From Chitinophagaceae bacterium (lineage in GTDB: Bacteria > Bacteroidota > Bacteroidia > Chitinophagales > Chitinophagaceae): 6,343 nt of DNA. Made by a program: the position numbers and the translations under genes. Below are positions 1 through 5,975 of this stretch, piece after piece. Below the pieces are notes generated by a model. That model saw only the letters and a program-made list of their open reading frames with translations, did no database searches and was not told the DNA's origin. The stretch is from contig VIKJ01000118.1 in the NCBI GenBank assembly GCA_008080615.1, positions 9,909 through 16,251 on the forward strand. The letters are read 5' to 3'. Every line of letters starts with the position of its first letter. Within the stretch, counting starts at the first letter, position 1.

Positions 1-287
1 AATGAAACAGGATTTTTTAATTTTTTATGAGGCTTAAAATCTACCACTACCCAAGCAGGATCCTCGGTGGTAGGATCTTGATAAAATTCTTTGGCCACTT
101 TGGCAATGCCTACAATTTCCATTCCTTCATTGCTATGATACCAAAAAGCTAGGTCGCCTTTTTTCATGGCTTTTAAATTATTGCGCGCCTGGTAATTTCT
201 TACACCATCCCAAAAAGTTTTGCCCTCTTTTTCAAACTGATCCCAACTATATTTAAATGGTTCCGATTTTATAAGCCAGTAATTCAT
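1..287 (-). CDS. EVE domain-containing protein, N-terminal part (3' end outside window)
   Basis: Reading the minus strand from the ATG at 287-285 gives 95 codons with no stop before the window edge. The protein begins MNYWLIKSEP and contains YSWDQ (residues 13-17), WDGVRNYQARN (26-36), a KKGD turn (42-45) and YHSNEG (50-55). These are hallmarks of the EVE domain, a PUA-like fold related to thymocyte nuclear protein 1. Family members are usually about 135-160 residues, so roughly two thirds is visible. EVE domains are known to bind modified bases in nucleic acids. Standalone bacterial members have no firmly assigned role, and none is assigned here. The gene lies 26 bp downstream of the saccharopine dehydrogenase gene on the same strand, so co-transcription is likely. 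No Shine-Dalgarno sequence is visible; the start is preceded by AT-rich sequence, as is common in Bacteroidota. The family call is firm; the cellular function is open. Confidence 0.9.
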   Translation of the reverse strand, partial: MNYWLIKSEPFKYSWDQFEKEGKTFWDGVRNYQARNNLKAMKKGDLAFWYHSNEGMEIVGIAKVAKEFYQDPTTEDPAWVVVDFKPHKKLKNPVS

Positions 288-313
288 TCAACTAAATTTA
301 AAATTCTGTAAAG

Positions 314-1618
314 TTAAGCTTGAACCTCAACTTCCTCAAACCGAATTCCTTCATTGGCTAATTCGTTCAATACGGGCAAATAAATGGCAGGAATGGTGGG
401 AATATGTAAACCGCTGAGGTCAATTTTGTTTTCTAATAATAGGGTAGCAGCAATACCTAGTGGAAGGCCTACTGTTTTGGCCATGGCTGTATGCAATGAA
501 TCATCTCCTTTTACAATCAATGAACTCTTGATGCCATGTTTGTTATTATTGATTGTGTAGTCTATTTCGTGCAACATTACAATCAGGTCTTTGTCATGGT
601 GTTCTAATTCCCATTGCTCTTCAATAATATCTTGTAGAATGGCTGCAGCAGATTGCATTCCTTTGTTGATGCTATGATTATTGTACAGCCCCAACATCTC
701 AAATTGTTGTTCTAGTTTAGAGGTATCCAATTGAACATGGTGTGCTGCTAATTGCTCGCGCAAAAATCTACCATAACTCAAATGATCTGTATCAATCATG
801 GTAGCATCATCGGTTAATTTTGCTTCAATTATTTTTTGCCAACCTGCACAAAATGCTGGATAGCGCAAAGTAGTTCGTATAAATGTTTGAGCTGTATCTA
901 AACCGGATAAAGGAATATAACTCAATGAATCTCTATTGGGATAAAATGCCAGTTCTCCAATTCCATCAATGGTTACCAATTCACAGGCATTGAATATTTG
1001 TTCGTAAGGAACTTCTTTAATGCTGTTGTTTAATTTATAAATAGCCCCTGCTTTACCAGCAGTAACTATGTTTCTGGGGTTCCAGCTAATTTTATAATGC
1101 CATGGATTGGTGTCGCTTTCTGGTGCTACTAAACCGCCACAATGCGATTTGAATGAATCAATTTCACCGCCTTTTGATTGAATGGAATGAATCAGTTTCA
1201 TGGCACTCATATGATCAATACCCGGATCCAATCCCATTTCTCCTAAAAACAACAATCCTGCAGCTTCAATTTCTTTTTCTAACGCTCGAATGGCAGGATC
1301 AATATATGATGCCGTAAGTAAATGTTTGCGCAATATGAGGCAATCCTTGGCCACCAAAATATGCAATGCAGGAGGCAACATAGAAATCACTACATCTGCT
1401 GCATTAATCAATGATCTTCTTTGTTCTTCCGCTTCTATTTGAATTACCTGAGATTGCAATTGCGGCATGCTGGCCGTTTTCATTTTAAGCAACTGTTCAT
1501 CTGCATCTGCAATGGTGCAGATCCATTGTTTTTGTAGGCAAATTTTGCCTAGGTAATCAATTAATACGGTGGCAGATTTACCGGCTCCAAAAAGTAAAAT
1601 ATGTTTAGTTGTGGGCAT
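314..1618 (-). CDS. Saccharopine dehydrogenase family protein (Lys9-type, L-glutamate-forming)
   Basis: This is a complete 434-residue cytosolic oxidoreductase, close to the length of yeast Lys9 (about 446). The N-terminal Rossmann fold shows GAGKSA (residues 11-16), an acidic ADAD at the end of the second beta strand (37-40) and VVISMLPP (76-83). The catalytic/dimer domain has GEMGLDPGIDHMSAM (126-140), HCGGLVAPE (159-167), YKISWNPR (175-182), FYPNRDS (225-231) and TLRYPAF (250-256). The C-terminal part returns to the dinucleotide domain with MAKTVGLPLGIAATLLLE (379-396). All are characteristic of the saccharopine dehydrogenase/reductase family, which interconverts saccharopine with glutamate and alpha-aminoadipate semialdehyde. 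In bacteria without the fungal aminoadipate pathway this usually implies lysine catabolism, but no lysine-ketoglutarate reductase gene is visible here, so the direction is inferred. The start ATG (1618-1616) directly precedes the conserved nucleotide-binding strand. An EVE-domain gene follows after 26 bp and gyrA diverges upstream. Another saccharopine dehydrogenase-like activity cannot be excluded. Confidence 0.87.
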   Translation of the reverse strand: MPTTKHILLFGAGKSATVLIDYLGKICLQKQWICTIADADEQLLKMKTASMPQLQSQVIQIEAEEQRRSLINAADVVISMLPPALHILVAKDCLILRKHLLTASYIDPAIRALEKEIEAAGLLFLGEMGLDPGIDHMSAMKLIHSIQSKGGEIDSFKSHCGGLVAPESDTNPWHYKISWNPRNIVTAGKAGAIYKLNNSIKEVPYEQIFNACELVTIDGIGELAFYPNRDSLSYIPLSGLDTAQTFIRTTLRYPAFCAGWQKIIEAKLTDDATMIDTDHLSYGRFLREQLAAHHVQLDTSKLEQQFEMLGLYNNHSINKGMQSAAAILQDIIEEQWELEHHDKDLIVMLHEIDYTINNNKHGIKSSLIVKGDDSLHTAMAKTVGLPLGIAATLLLENKIDLSGLHIPTIPAIYLPVLNELANEGIRFEEVEVQA

Positions 1619-1686
1619 ATAATTAAATAAATATAGAACAATTGTTGTTACTGTATGAAAATCAATGCATTATACGTCTTCACACC

Positions 1687-1695
1687 TGTGGATAA
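1687..1695 (-). promoter_or_regulatory. Perfect DnaA box (TTATCCACA)
   Basis: The plus strand reads TGTGGATAA, the exact complement of the high-affinity consensus DnaA box. It lies 122 bp upstream of the gyrA start and upstream of the putative -7 element. It is a single copy, with no cluster and no adjacent dnaA or AT-rich unwinding repeats, so it does not look like an origin. It could be a DnaA regulatory site or a chance match. Confidence 0.4.
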
Positions 1696-1728
1696 AACCC
1701 ATAAAAAACCTCGATTTTATAGGGGTTT
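1695..1728. repeat. Imperfect inverted repeat upstream of gyrA
   Basis: AAACCC (1695-1700) plus ATAAAA (1701-1706) pair with TTTTAT (1715-1720) plus GGGTTT (1723-1728). This gives 12 base pairs, an 8-nt loop and a 2-nt bulge (1721-1722). It lies upstream of the putative gyrA -7 element, so it is more likely to act as DNA (operator or supercoiling-sensitive cruciform) than in the gyrA mRNA. If the dehydrogenase unit starts near 1746 on the minus strand, it would also sit in that leader RNA. Confidence 0.4.
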
Positions 1729-1740
1729 ACCGCTCTAAAA
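1726..1740 (+). repeat. Direct repeat copy 1, upstream of the -7 elements
   Basis: TTTACCGCTCTAAAA matches copy 2 (1776-1789, TTTACCGCTTAAAA) except for one extra C. The copies are 50 bp apart start to start, in the same orientation, with the putative divergent -7 elements between them. They could be a pair of binding sites for a regulator; no known site is recognised. Confidence 0.5.
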
Positions 1741-1744
1741 AAGC

Positions 1745-1752
1745 TATCTTCG
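1745..1752 (+). promoter_or_regulatory. gyrA: Putative gyrA promoter, -7 element (TATCTTCG)
   Basis: TATCTTCG matches the Bacteroidota -7 consensus TAnnTTTG at all but one of the fixed positions. It would start transcription near 1757-1760, giving gyrA a leader of about 60 nt. No convincing TTG-type -33 element sits 19-21 bp upstream, where the sequence is G-rich, so this is a partial match only. Confidence 0.4.
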
Positions 1753-1760
1753 CAAACCTA
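1753..1760 (-). promoter_or_regulatory. Putative promoter of the dehydrogenase/EVE unit, -7 element (TAGGTTTG)
   Basis: On the minus strand this reads TAGGTTTG, a full match to the Bacteroidota -7 consensus TAnnTTTG. It directly abuts the plus-strand -7-like element of gyrA. It would give the dehydrogenase gene a leader of about 130 nt. No -33 element at the expected distance is recognisable, so confidence is low. Confidence 0.3.
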
Positions 1761-1775
1761 CAATTAAGTGGAAAC

Positions 1776-1789
1776 TTTACCGCTTAAAA
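1776..1789 (+). repeat. Direct repeat copy 2, in the presumed gyrA leader
   Basis: TTTACCGCTTAAAA is the second copy of the element at 1726-1740. It lies downstream of the presumed gyrA transcription start and about 28 bp before the start codon, so it could act as DNA operator or as leader RNA. Confidence 0.5.
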
Positions 1790-1817
1790 GAACTAAATTC
1801 TGAACGAGAAAAGATAC

Positions 1818-4421
1818 ATGGAAGAGAATCAATTACCAGAACAAACCAGCGATAACGATCGCATTATACAGATTAATATTGAGGAGCAAATGAAAACCGC
1901 TTATATCGACTATTCTATGTCGGTAATAGTGGGGCGAGCTTTGCCAGATGTGCGTGATGGTTTTAAGCCTGTACACCGTAGGGTGCTATATGCCATGAGT
2001 GAGTTGGGCAATAGCAGCAATAAGCCATTTAAGAAATCGGCCCGTATTGTGGGTGAGGTAATGGGTAAGTACCACCCGCATGGAGATAGTGCTATTTATG
2101 ATACATTGGTTCGTATGGCTCAGGAGTGGACCATGCGCTATACTTTGGTAGACCGTCAGGGTAACTTTGGAAATCAAGATGGTGATCCACCGGCTGCTAT
2201 GCGTTATACCGAAGCTAGATTACAGCGATTGTCCGAAGCCATGTTGGATGATATTGAAAAAGAAACCGTAGACTTTCAATTGAATTTTGATGATTCTTTA
2301 GAAGAGCCTACTGTATTGCCAACTCGCATTCCACAACTCTTGATTAATGGTTCATCTGGTATTGCCGTAGGTATGGCAACCAATATGATGCCCCATAACT
2401 TAAGTGAGGTGATTGATGGATGTGTTGCTTATGTAGAAAACAGAGAGATCCCCATTGAAGATTTGATGAACCACGTTAAAGCCCCCGATTTTCCTACAGG
2501 TGGCGTTATTTACGGAATGGAAGGGGTAAGACAGGCATTGATGACTGGGCGTGGAAGAGTAGTGGTGAGAGGCCGTTGCAATGTAGAAACCAAGGCCAAT
2601 GGTCGTGAGATGATCGTCATTACCGAAGTGCCTTATCAGGTTAGTAGAGATGTACTAACTGATAGAATTGGCCGTTTGGCGATTGATAAAATTGTAGATG
2701 GTATTTCTGATGTAGGTAACCAAAGTAATAAAGATGGTACTCGAATAGTAGTTGAATTAAAAAAGGATGCAGTAGCGCAAGTGGTGATAAATCAGTTGTA
2801 CAAGCATACTGAATTACAAACCAGCTATGGTATTAACAATGTTGCTTTAAGCAAGGGCCGTCCTAGAATCATGAACTTGAGAGATTTAATCAGTGAGTTC
2901 ATCGAATTCAGAATGGAAGTGGTTATCCGCCGCGCTAAGTTCGAATTACGCAAGGCAGAAGAAAGAGCACATATTTTAGAAGGCTATTTAAAAGCCCTCG
3001 ATCATTTAGATGAAGTGATCAGATTAATTAGGGCTAGTAGAACTCCAGACGAAGCCAAAGAAAGGTTGATTCAAAAAAGTAAGGAAGAGAAATGGTACCT
3101 CAATCAATCTATTTTCTCCGATCTTACCAATGAGTTATATAGCCAAGAAGAAGGCCTATCTGAGATTCAGGCAAAAGCCATATTGGAATTGCGTTTACAG
3201 CGTTTAACCGGAATGGAGCGCGATAAAATTATTGATGAATTTAATTCATTGATAGAAACCATCAAAGGGTTAAAAGCTTTGTTGGCCAGTGAGCAATTGC
3301 GATACGATTTAATTAAAACAGAATTGCTAGAAGTGAAAGCCAAGTTTGGAGATGAGCGTAAAAGCGAAATTCAATACTTAGCAGATGAAATTAGCATGGA
3401 AGATTTAATTGAAGATGAAGATGTAGTGATTACCATTTCTCATCTAGGTTATATCAAAAGAACATCTGCAACAGAGTATCGTCAACAAAAACGTGGTGGG
3501 CGAGGTGCAGTTGGTTCAAAAACCAGAGAAGAAGATTTTGTAGAACATTTATTTGTGGCTTCTACACACGATACTATTTTATTCTTTACCGAAAAAGGTC
3601 GTTGCTTCTGGATGAGAGTATATGAAATTCCTGAAGGAGAGAAGCAAAGCAAGGGAAGGGCTATACAAAACCTAATTCAAATTCCTGGAGATGATAAAGT
3701 AAAAGCCATCATTAATGTGAAGAACATGAATGATAAAGACTTTGTACAAAATCATTATATCGTTCTTTGTACCAAGAAAGGAATTATTAAGAAAACTACT
3801 TTAGAAGATTTTAGCCGCCCAAGAGCCAATGGAGTAAATGCCATTACGATTGTAGAAGGAGATGAATTATTAGAAGCAAGAATGACTGATGGAAGCAGTG
3901 AAATTATGATGGCTGTAAAAAGTGGAAGAGCCATTCGTTTCCCTGAAGTGAAAGTACGTTCTACTGGAAGAGGTGCCATTGGAGTAGCTGGTATTGAAGT
4001 AGATGACAACACAGATGAGGTTGTTGGCATGATATGTGTAAACAAAGAAGATACTGAACGTACTATTTTAGTAGTGAGTGAAAAAGGATTTGGAAAGCGT
4101 ACTGCTATTGAAGATTATAGAATTACCAATCGTGGTGGTAAGGGTGTTAAAACCATTAACGTAACAGAGAAAACAGGTAAGTTGGTAGGTATTCTTTATG
4201 TTAAAGAAGTAGAAGATTTAATCATCACTTGTAAATCGGGTATTACCATTAGAACAGGAATTGTAGATATCAGAGAAGCAGGTAGAGCAACGCAGGGTAT
4301 TAAATTGATTCGTGCAGCAATAAATGATTCTGTAGTAGCAACAACCGATACCGATTTAACTAACGATAAAAACAACGATTCAACGGAATCTGCTGATGAT
4401 ACAGTAGAACCAACCAATTAA
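1818..4421 (+). CDS. gyrA: DNA gyrase subunit A
   Basis: This is a complete 867-residue type IIA topoisomerase subunit that cleaves and rejoins DNA and, with GyrB, introduces negative supercoils using ATP. The breakage-reunion domain starts near residue 33 (DYSMSVIVGRALPDVRDG). The quinolone-resistance region KYHPHGDSAIYDT (84-96) keeps Ser91 and Asp95, equivalent to E. coli Ser83 and Asp87. The catalytic tyrosine is Tyr130 in AAMRYTE. The tower and coiled-coil region, including LRLQRLTG (458-465), runs to about 510. The C-terminal beta-pinwheel (about 520-835) carries the GyrA box QKRGGRG (557-563), which distinguishes gyrase from ParC of topoisomerase IV, and a related NRGGKG turn (771-776) in the last blade. 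The tail 838-867 is rich in Asp, Thr, Ser and Asn. The start is the first ATG after an in-frame TAA (1794-1796), preceded by purine-rich GAGAAAAGA. A TPR protein gene follows 20 bp later. Confidence 0.98.
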   Translation: MEENQLPEQTSDNDRIIQINIEEQMKTAYIDYSMSVIVGRALPDVRDGFKPVHRRVLYAMSELGNSSNKPFKKSARIVGEVMGKYHPHGDSAIYDTLVRMAQEWTMRYTLVDRQGNFGNQDGDPPAAMRYTEARLQRLSEAMLDDIEKETVDFQLNFDDSLEEPTVLPTRIPQLLINGSSGIAVGMATNMMPHNLSEVIDGCVAYVENREIPIEDLMNHVKAPDFPTGGVIYGMEGVRQALMTGRGRVVVRGRCNVETKANGREMIVITEVPYQVSRDVLTDRIGRLAIDKIVDGISDVGNQSNKDGTRIVVELKKDAVAQVVINQLYKHTELQTSYGINNVALSKGRPRIMNLRDLISEFIEFRMEVVIRRAKFELRKAEERAHILEGYLKALDHLDEVIRLIRASRTPDEAKERLIQKSKEEKWYLNQSIFSDLTNELYSQEEGLSEIQAKAILELRLQRLTGMERDKIIDEFNSLIETIKGLKALLASEQLRYDLIKTELLEVKAKFGDERKSEIQYLADEISMEDLIEDEDVVITISHLGYIKRTSATEYRQQKRGGRGAVGSKTREEDFVEHLFVASTHDTILFFTEKGRCFWMRVYEIPEGEKQSKGRAIQNLIQIPGDDKVKAIINVKNMNDKDFVQNHYIVLCTKKGIIKKTTLEDFSRPRANGVNAITIVEGDELLEARMTDGSSEIMMAVKSGRAIRFPEVKVRSTGRGAIGVAGIEVDDNTDEVVGMICVNKEDTERTILVVSEKGFGKRTAIEDYRITNRGGKGVKTINVTEKTGKLVGILYVKEVEDLIITCKSGITIRTGIVDIREAGRATQGIKLIRAAINDSVVATTDTDLTNDKNNDSTESADDTVEPTN

Positions 4422-4441
4422 ACAACTTTAAAAAACCCCAT

Positions 4442-5806
4442 ATGAAGTATTTTTTCTCCGTTCTTTTCAGCATTGTGCTATTGAATGTTGCAATAGCGCA
4501 GGATTACAAGAAAATTACCACATTACAAGTGCTTGGTAAAACTGAAGAATCAAAAGTAGAAATTGATAAAATGGCTGCAGATCCTAAAGCTCAAGGAAAA
4601 GCAGAAACTTGGTATTGGAAATCTAAAATTTATGCTGCTATCAATAAGAATGAAGCATTGAGAGCAAAGTATCCAACCATTGCCAAAGATGCAGATGATG
4701 CGTTCAAAAAGTATTTAGAAATGGATCCTGCTTTTGCTTTGGTAAAAGAAAAAGGTGCGGAAGGTTTCTTTGATATGTATGCTACTTCTTTTAATAAGGG
4801 ATTGGAGGATTTTAAAACCAAAACCTGGCCTGCTGCCGCAGCTGATTTTGAAATGTCTTCTTTTTACAGTGATTATATTTTCAAAAATAAATGGGCTAAT
4901 TCTACGGCTGCTTTTGATACAACTTCTGTTTTATATGCGGCATATGCCAATCAGAATGCACAAAAAATGGAGGATGCTGCAAAGTATTATAACCGTTTAG
5001 CAGAGGCCAAAGCAACTGGTGAAAATTTTCAGGATGTATACAAGTTTCTAGGAGATTTTTACATTAAGAAAAAAGATAAAACCAATTTTGATAGAGTAAT
5101 TGCGTTGGGTAGAGAAGTATATCCTAAAGAAAATTGGGATGACTATGAAGTAGAATTTATAGATCAAAACTTTACACTTGCAGAAAAAACCGCTTTTTAT
5201 GATAAGGGAGATGCTGCTGGTACTCTTACCGAAAATCAGTACCTGCAATTTGGTGATGTATTTGTAAACGTACACCATAAAGAAACAGACAGTACTATTT
5301 TTGATGCCTATAGTAAAAAAGGAGTTGAAGCGTTTAAAAAAGCGTTTGCAAAAAATCCAAATAATGCTTTGGCTTCATACAATGTTGCTGTTATTTATTA
5401 CAATTACTTTATGGAAGCAGACGATAAATATGCAGAAGGTATCAGGTCTTTGCAACAAATCAATGCCAATAAGCCTGTTGAGAAAGATCCAAAGAAAAAG
5501 GCAGCTTTAGATGCAAAAATTAAAGCACAAACAGACGAAATCAAAAAGAACAATCAAGCTGTTGATAAAATTGCAGTAGAAAATATTGATGTTGCTATTG
5601 ATTGGTTAAATAAAACCTATGCTATTTTAAAAGATAAATCACCAAGAAGTAATACTGAGAAAAGTGTTATCAATAAATCTGTTGACTTTTTAGCCAATTT
5701 GTATTCTTACAAAATGAATAAAGTAAGAGGAAAAGATCCAAAAGCATTTGATGCTATGGAAGCTAAGTACAAAGAGTTTGATGGATTGCATGGTACATTT
5801 AAATAA
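4442..5806 (+). CDS. Secreted/periplasmic tetratricopeptide-repeat-like protein of unknown function
   Basis: This 454-residue protein is complete. Residues 1-19 form a signal peptide: Lys2, a hydrophobic stretch FFSVLFSIVLLNVAIA, then a predicted signal peptidase I cut at AIA|Q (19/20). There is no cysteine anywhere, so it is not a lipoprotein. The mature part is mostly alpha-helical with TPR-like pairs: 54-98 (ETWYWKSKIYAA, ending in YLEMDPAFA), 161-225 (YAAYANQNAQKMEDAAKYYN, then VYKFLGDFYIKKKD) and 294-335 (VEAFKKAFAKNPNNALASYN). A lysine-rich helix (345-375) is probably coiled coil. No catalytic motif is seen; TPRs normally bind proteins. It starts 20 bp after gyrA with no separate promoter visible, so it is probably co-transcribed. 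A TPR gene after gyrA is, to my knowledge, recurrent in Bacteroidota, but a link to supercoiling is unlikely for an exported protein. The start fits the signal peptide exactly; no Shine-Dalgarno sequence is visible. Confidence 0.85.
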   Translation: MKYFFSVLFSIVLLNVAIAQDYKKITTLQVLGKTEESKVEIDKMAADPKAQGKAETWYWKSKIYAAINKNEALRAKYPTIAKDADDAFKKYLEMDPAFALVKEKGAEGFFDMYATSFNKGLEDFKTKTWPAAAADFEMSSFYSDYIFKNKWANSTAAFDTTSVLYAAYANQNAQKMEDAAKYYNRLAEAKATGENFQDVYKFLGDFYIKKKDKTNFDRVIALGREVYPKENWDDYEVEFIDQNFTLAEKTAFYDKGDAAGTLTENQYLQFGDVFVNVHHKETDSTIFDAYSKKGVEAFKKAFAKNPNNALASYNVAVIYYNYFMEADDKYAEGIRSLQQINANKPVEKDPKKKAALDAKIKAQTDEIKKNNQAVDKIAVENIDVAIDWLNKTYAILKDKSPRSNTEKSVINKSVDFLANLYSYKMNKVRGKDPKAFDAMEAKYKEFDGLHGTFK

Positions 5807-5816
5807 ATTATATTTG
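5786..5816 (+). promoter_or_regulatory. Bacteroidota-type promoter match at the end of the TPR gene
   Basis: TTG (5786-5788), a 20-bp spacer and TATATTTG (5809-5816) match the Bacteroidota consensus TTG-N19-21-TAnnTTTG in all fixed positions. The predicted start would be near 5823, directly before the terminator hairpin at 5830-5862, and there is no plus-strand gene downstream. It may drive a very short RNA, or be a chance match in AT-rich DNA. Confidence 0.35.
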
Positions 5817-5829
5817 CACCAACTTTATA

Positions 5830-5862
5830 AAAAAATCCCGCTAAATATTAGCGGGATTTTTT
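5830..5862. terminator. Rho-independent terminator, potentially bidirectional
   Basis: A perfect 15-bp stem (5830-5844 with 5848-5862) closes on a 3-nt loop (ATA). The core TCCCGCTAA/TTAGCGGGA is flanked by six A on the left and six T on the right, giving a U tract in either direction. It sits 23 nt after the stop of the TPR gene and should end the gyrA-TPR transcript. From the other side it lies 113 nt beyond the stop of the convergent gene and could end that transcript too. Confidence 0.92.
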
Positions 5863-5883
5863 ATTGAATAAGTATTGAATAAA
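5862..5883 (+). repeat. Short tandem repeat, two 11-bp units
   Basis: TATTGAATAAG (5862-5872) is followed directly by TATTGAATAAA (5873-5883), differing only in the last base. It lies in the convergent intergenic gap just after the terminator. No function is evident; a small slippage duplication is the simplest explanation. The remainder of the gap to 5975 shows nothing recognisable. Confidence 0.6.
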
Positions 5884-5975
5884 TTTTGTAGAAGATTAAT
5901 TAAAAAGGTTGATTGATCTTATATTTCAACTTTTCTTATTCATAATCATCTTAACCGAAATCATTTTTGTAGCTG

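Larger units (their letters stand above)
1619..1817. promoter_or_regulatory. Divergent intergenic control region between the saccharopine dehydrogenase gene and gyrA
   Basis: These 199 bp must contain the promoter of gyrA and probably that of the divergent dehydrogenase/EVE unit. In order the region holds an AT-rich leader of the dehydrogenase gene with a 10-bp palindrome (AACAATTGTT, 1637-1646), a perfect DnaA box (1687-1695), an imperfect inverted repeat (1695-1728), two opposed -7-like elements (1745-1760), and a direct repeat on either side of them (1726-1740 and 1776-1789). The gyrA frame has an in-frame TAA at 1794-1796, so no coding sequence extends upstream of the chosen start. No small ORF or RNA gene is recognisable. 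Confidence 0.7.

Noticed and set aside
1628..1646. TATATTTA (minus strand) and palindrome AACAATTGTT close to the dehydrogenase start
   Set aside because: As a -7 element it would put the transcription start almost on the start codon and it lacks the final G. The 10-bp palindrome does not extend further and such AT-rich palindromes are common.
1669..1674. TATAAT on the minus strand upstream of the dehydrogenase gene
   Set aside because: This is the proteobacterial -10 consensus. Bacteroidota housekeeping promoters use TAnnTTTG, and no matching -35 was seen, so it is probably chance.
1687..1728. Replication origin
   Set aside because: Only one DnaA box is present, with no box cluster, no AT-rich repeats and no dnaA or dnaN neighbour.
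1986..2177. Minus-strand ORF inside gyrA
   Set aside because: It lies opposite the highly conserved gyrase active-site region, and its translation has no recognisable domain; it is a shadow of the gyrA reading frame.
3755..4417. Two minus-strand ORFs opposite the 3' half of gyrA
   Set aside because: The translations are low-complexity Ser/Thr/Val/Leu-rich sequences typical of the antisense of a Lys/Glu/Asp-rich protein; no start context or family match.
1818..4421. parC (topoisomerase IV subunit A) instead of gyrA
   Set aside because: The QKRGGRG GyrA box at residues 557-563 and a complete pinwheel with length near 870 support gyrase.
1818..4421. Codon-use drift within gyrA (more CGN arginine codons early, more AGA later)
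   Set aside because: The change looks gradual by eye and the protein is uniformly conserved, so it gives no sign of recombination or transfer.
4630..5510. Several short ORFs on both strands inside the TPR gene
   Set aside because: They overlap a convincing secreted protein with a proper signal peptide and show the skewed composition (Lys/Leu/Ile/Met) expected of out-of-frame AT-rich DNA.
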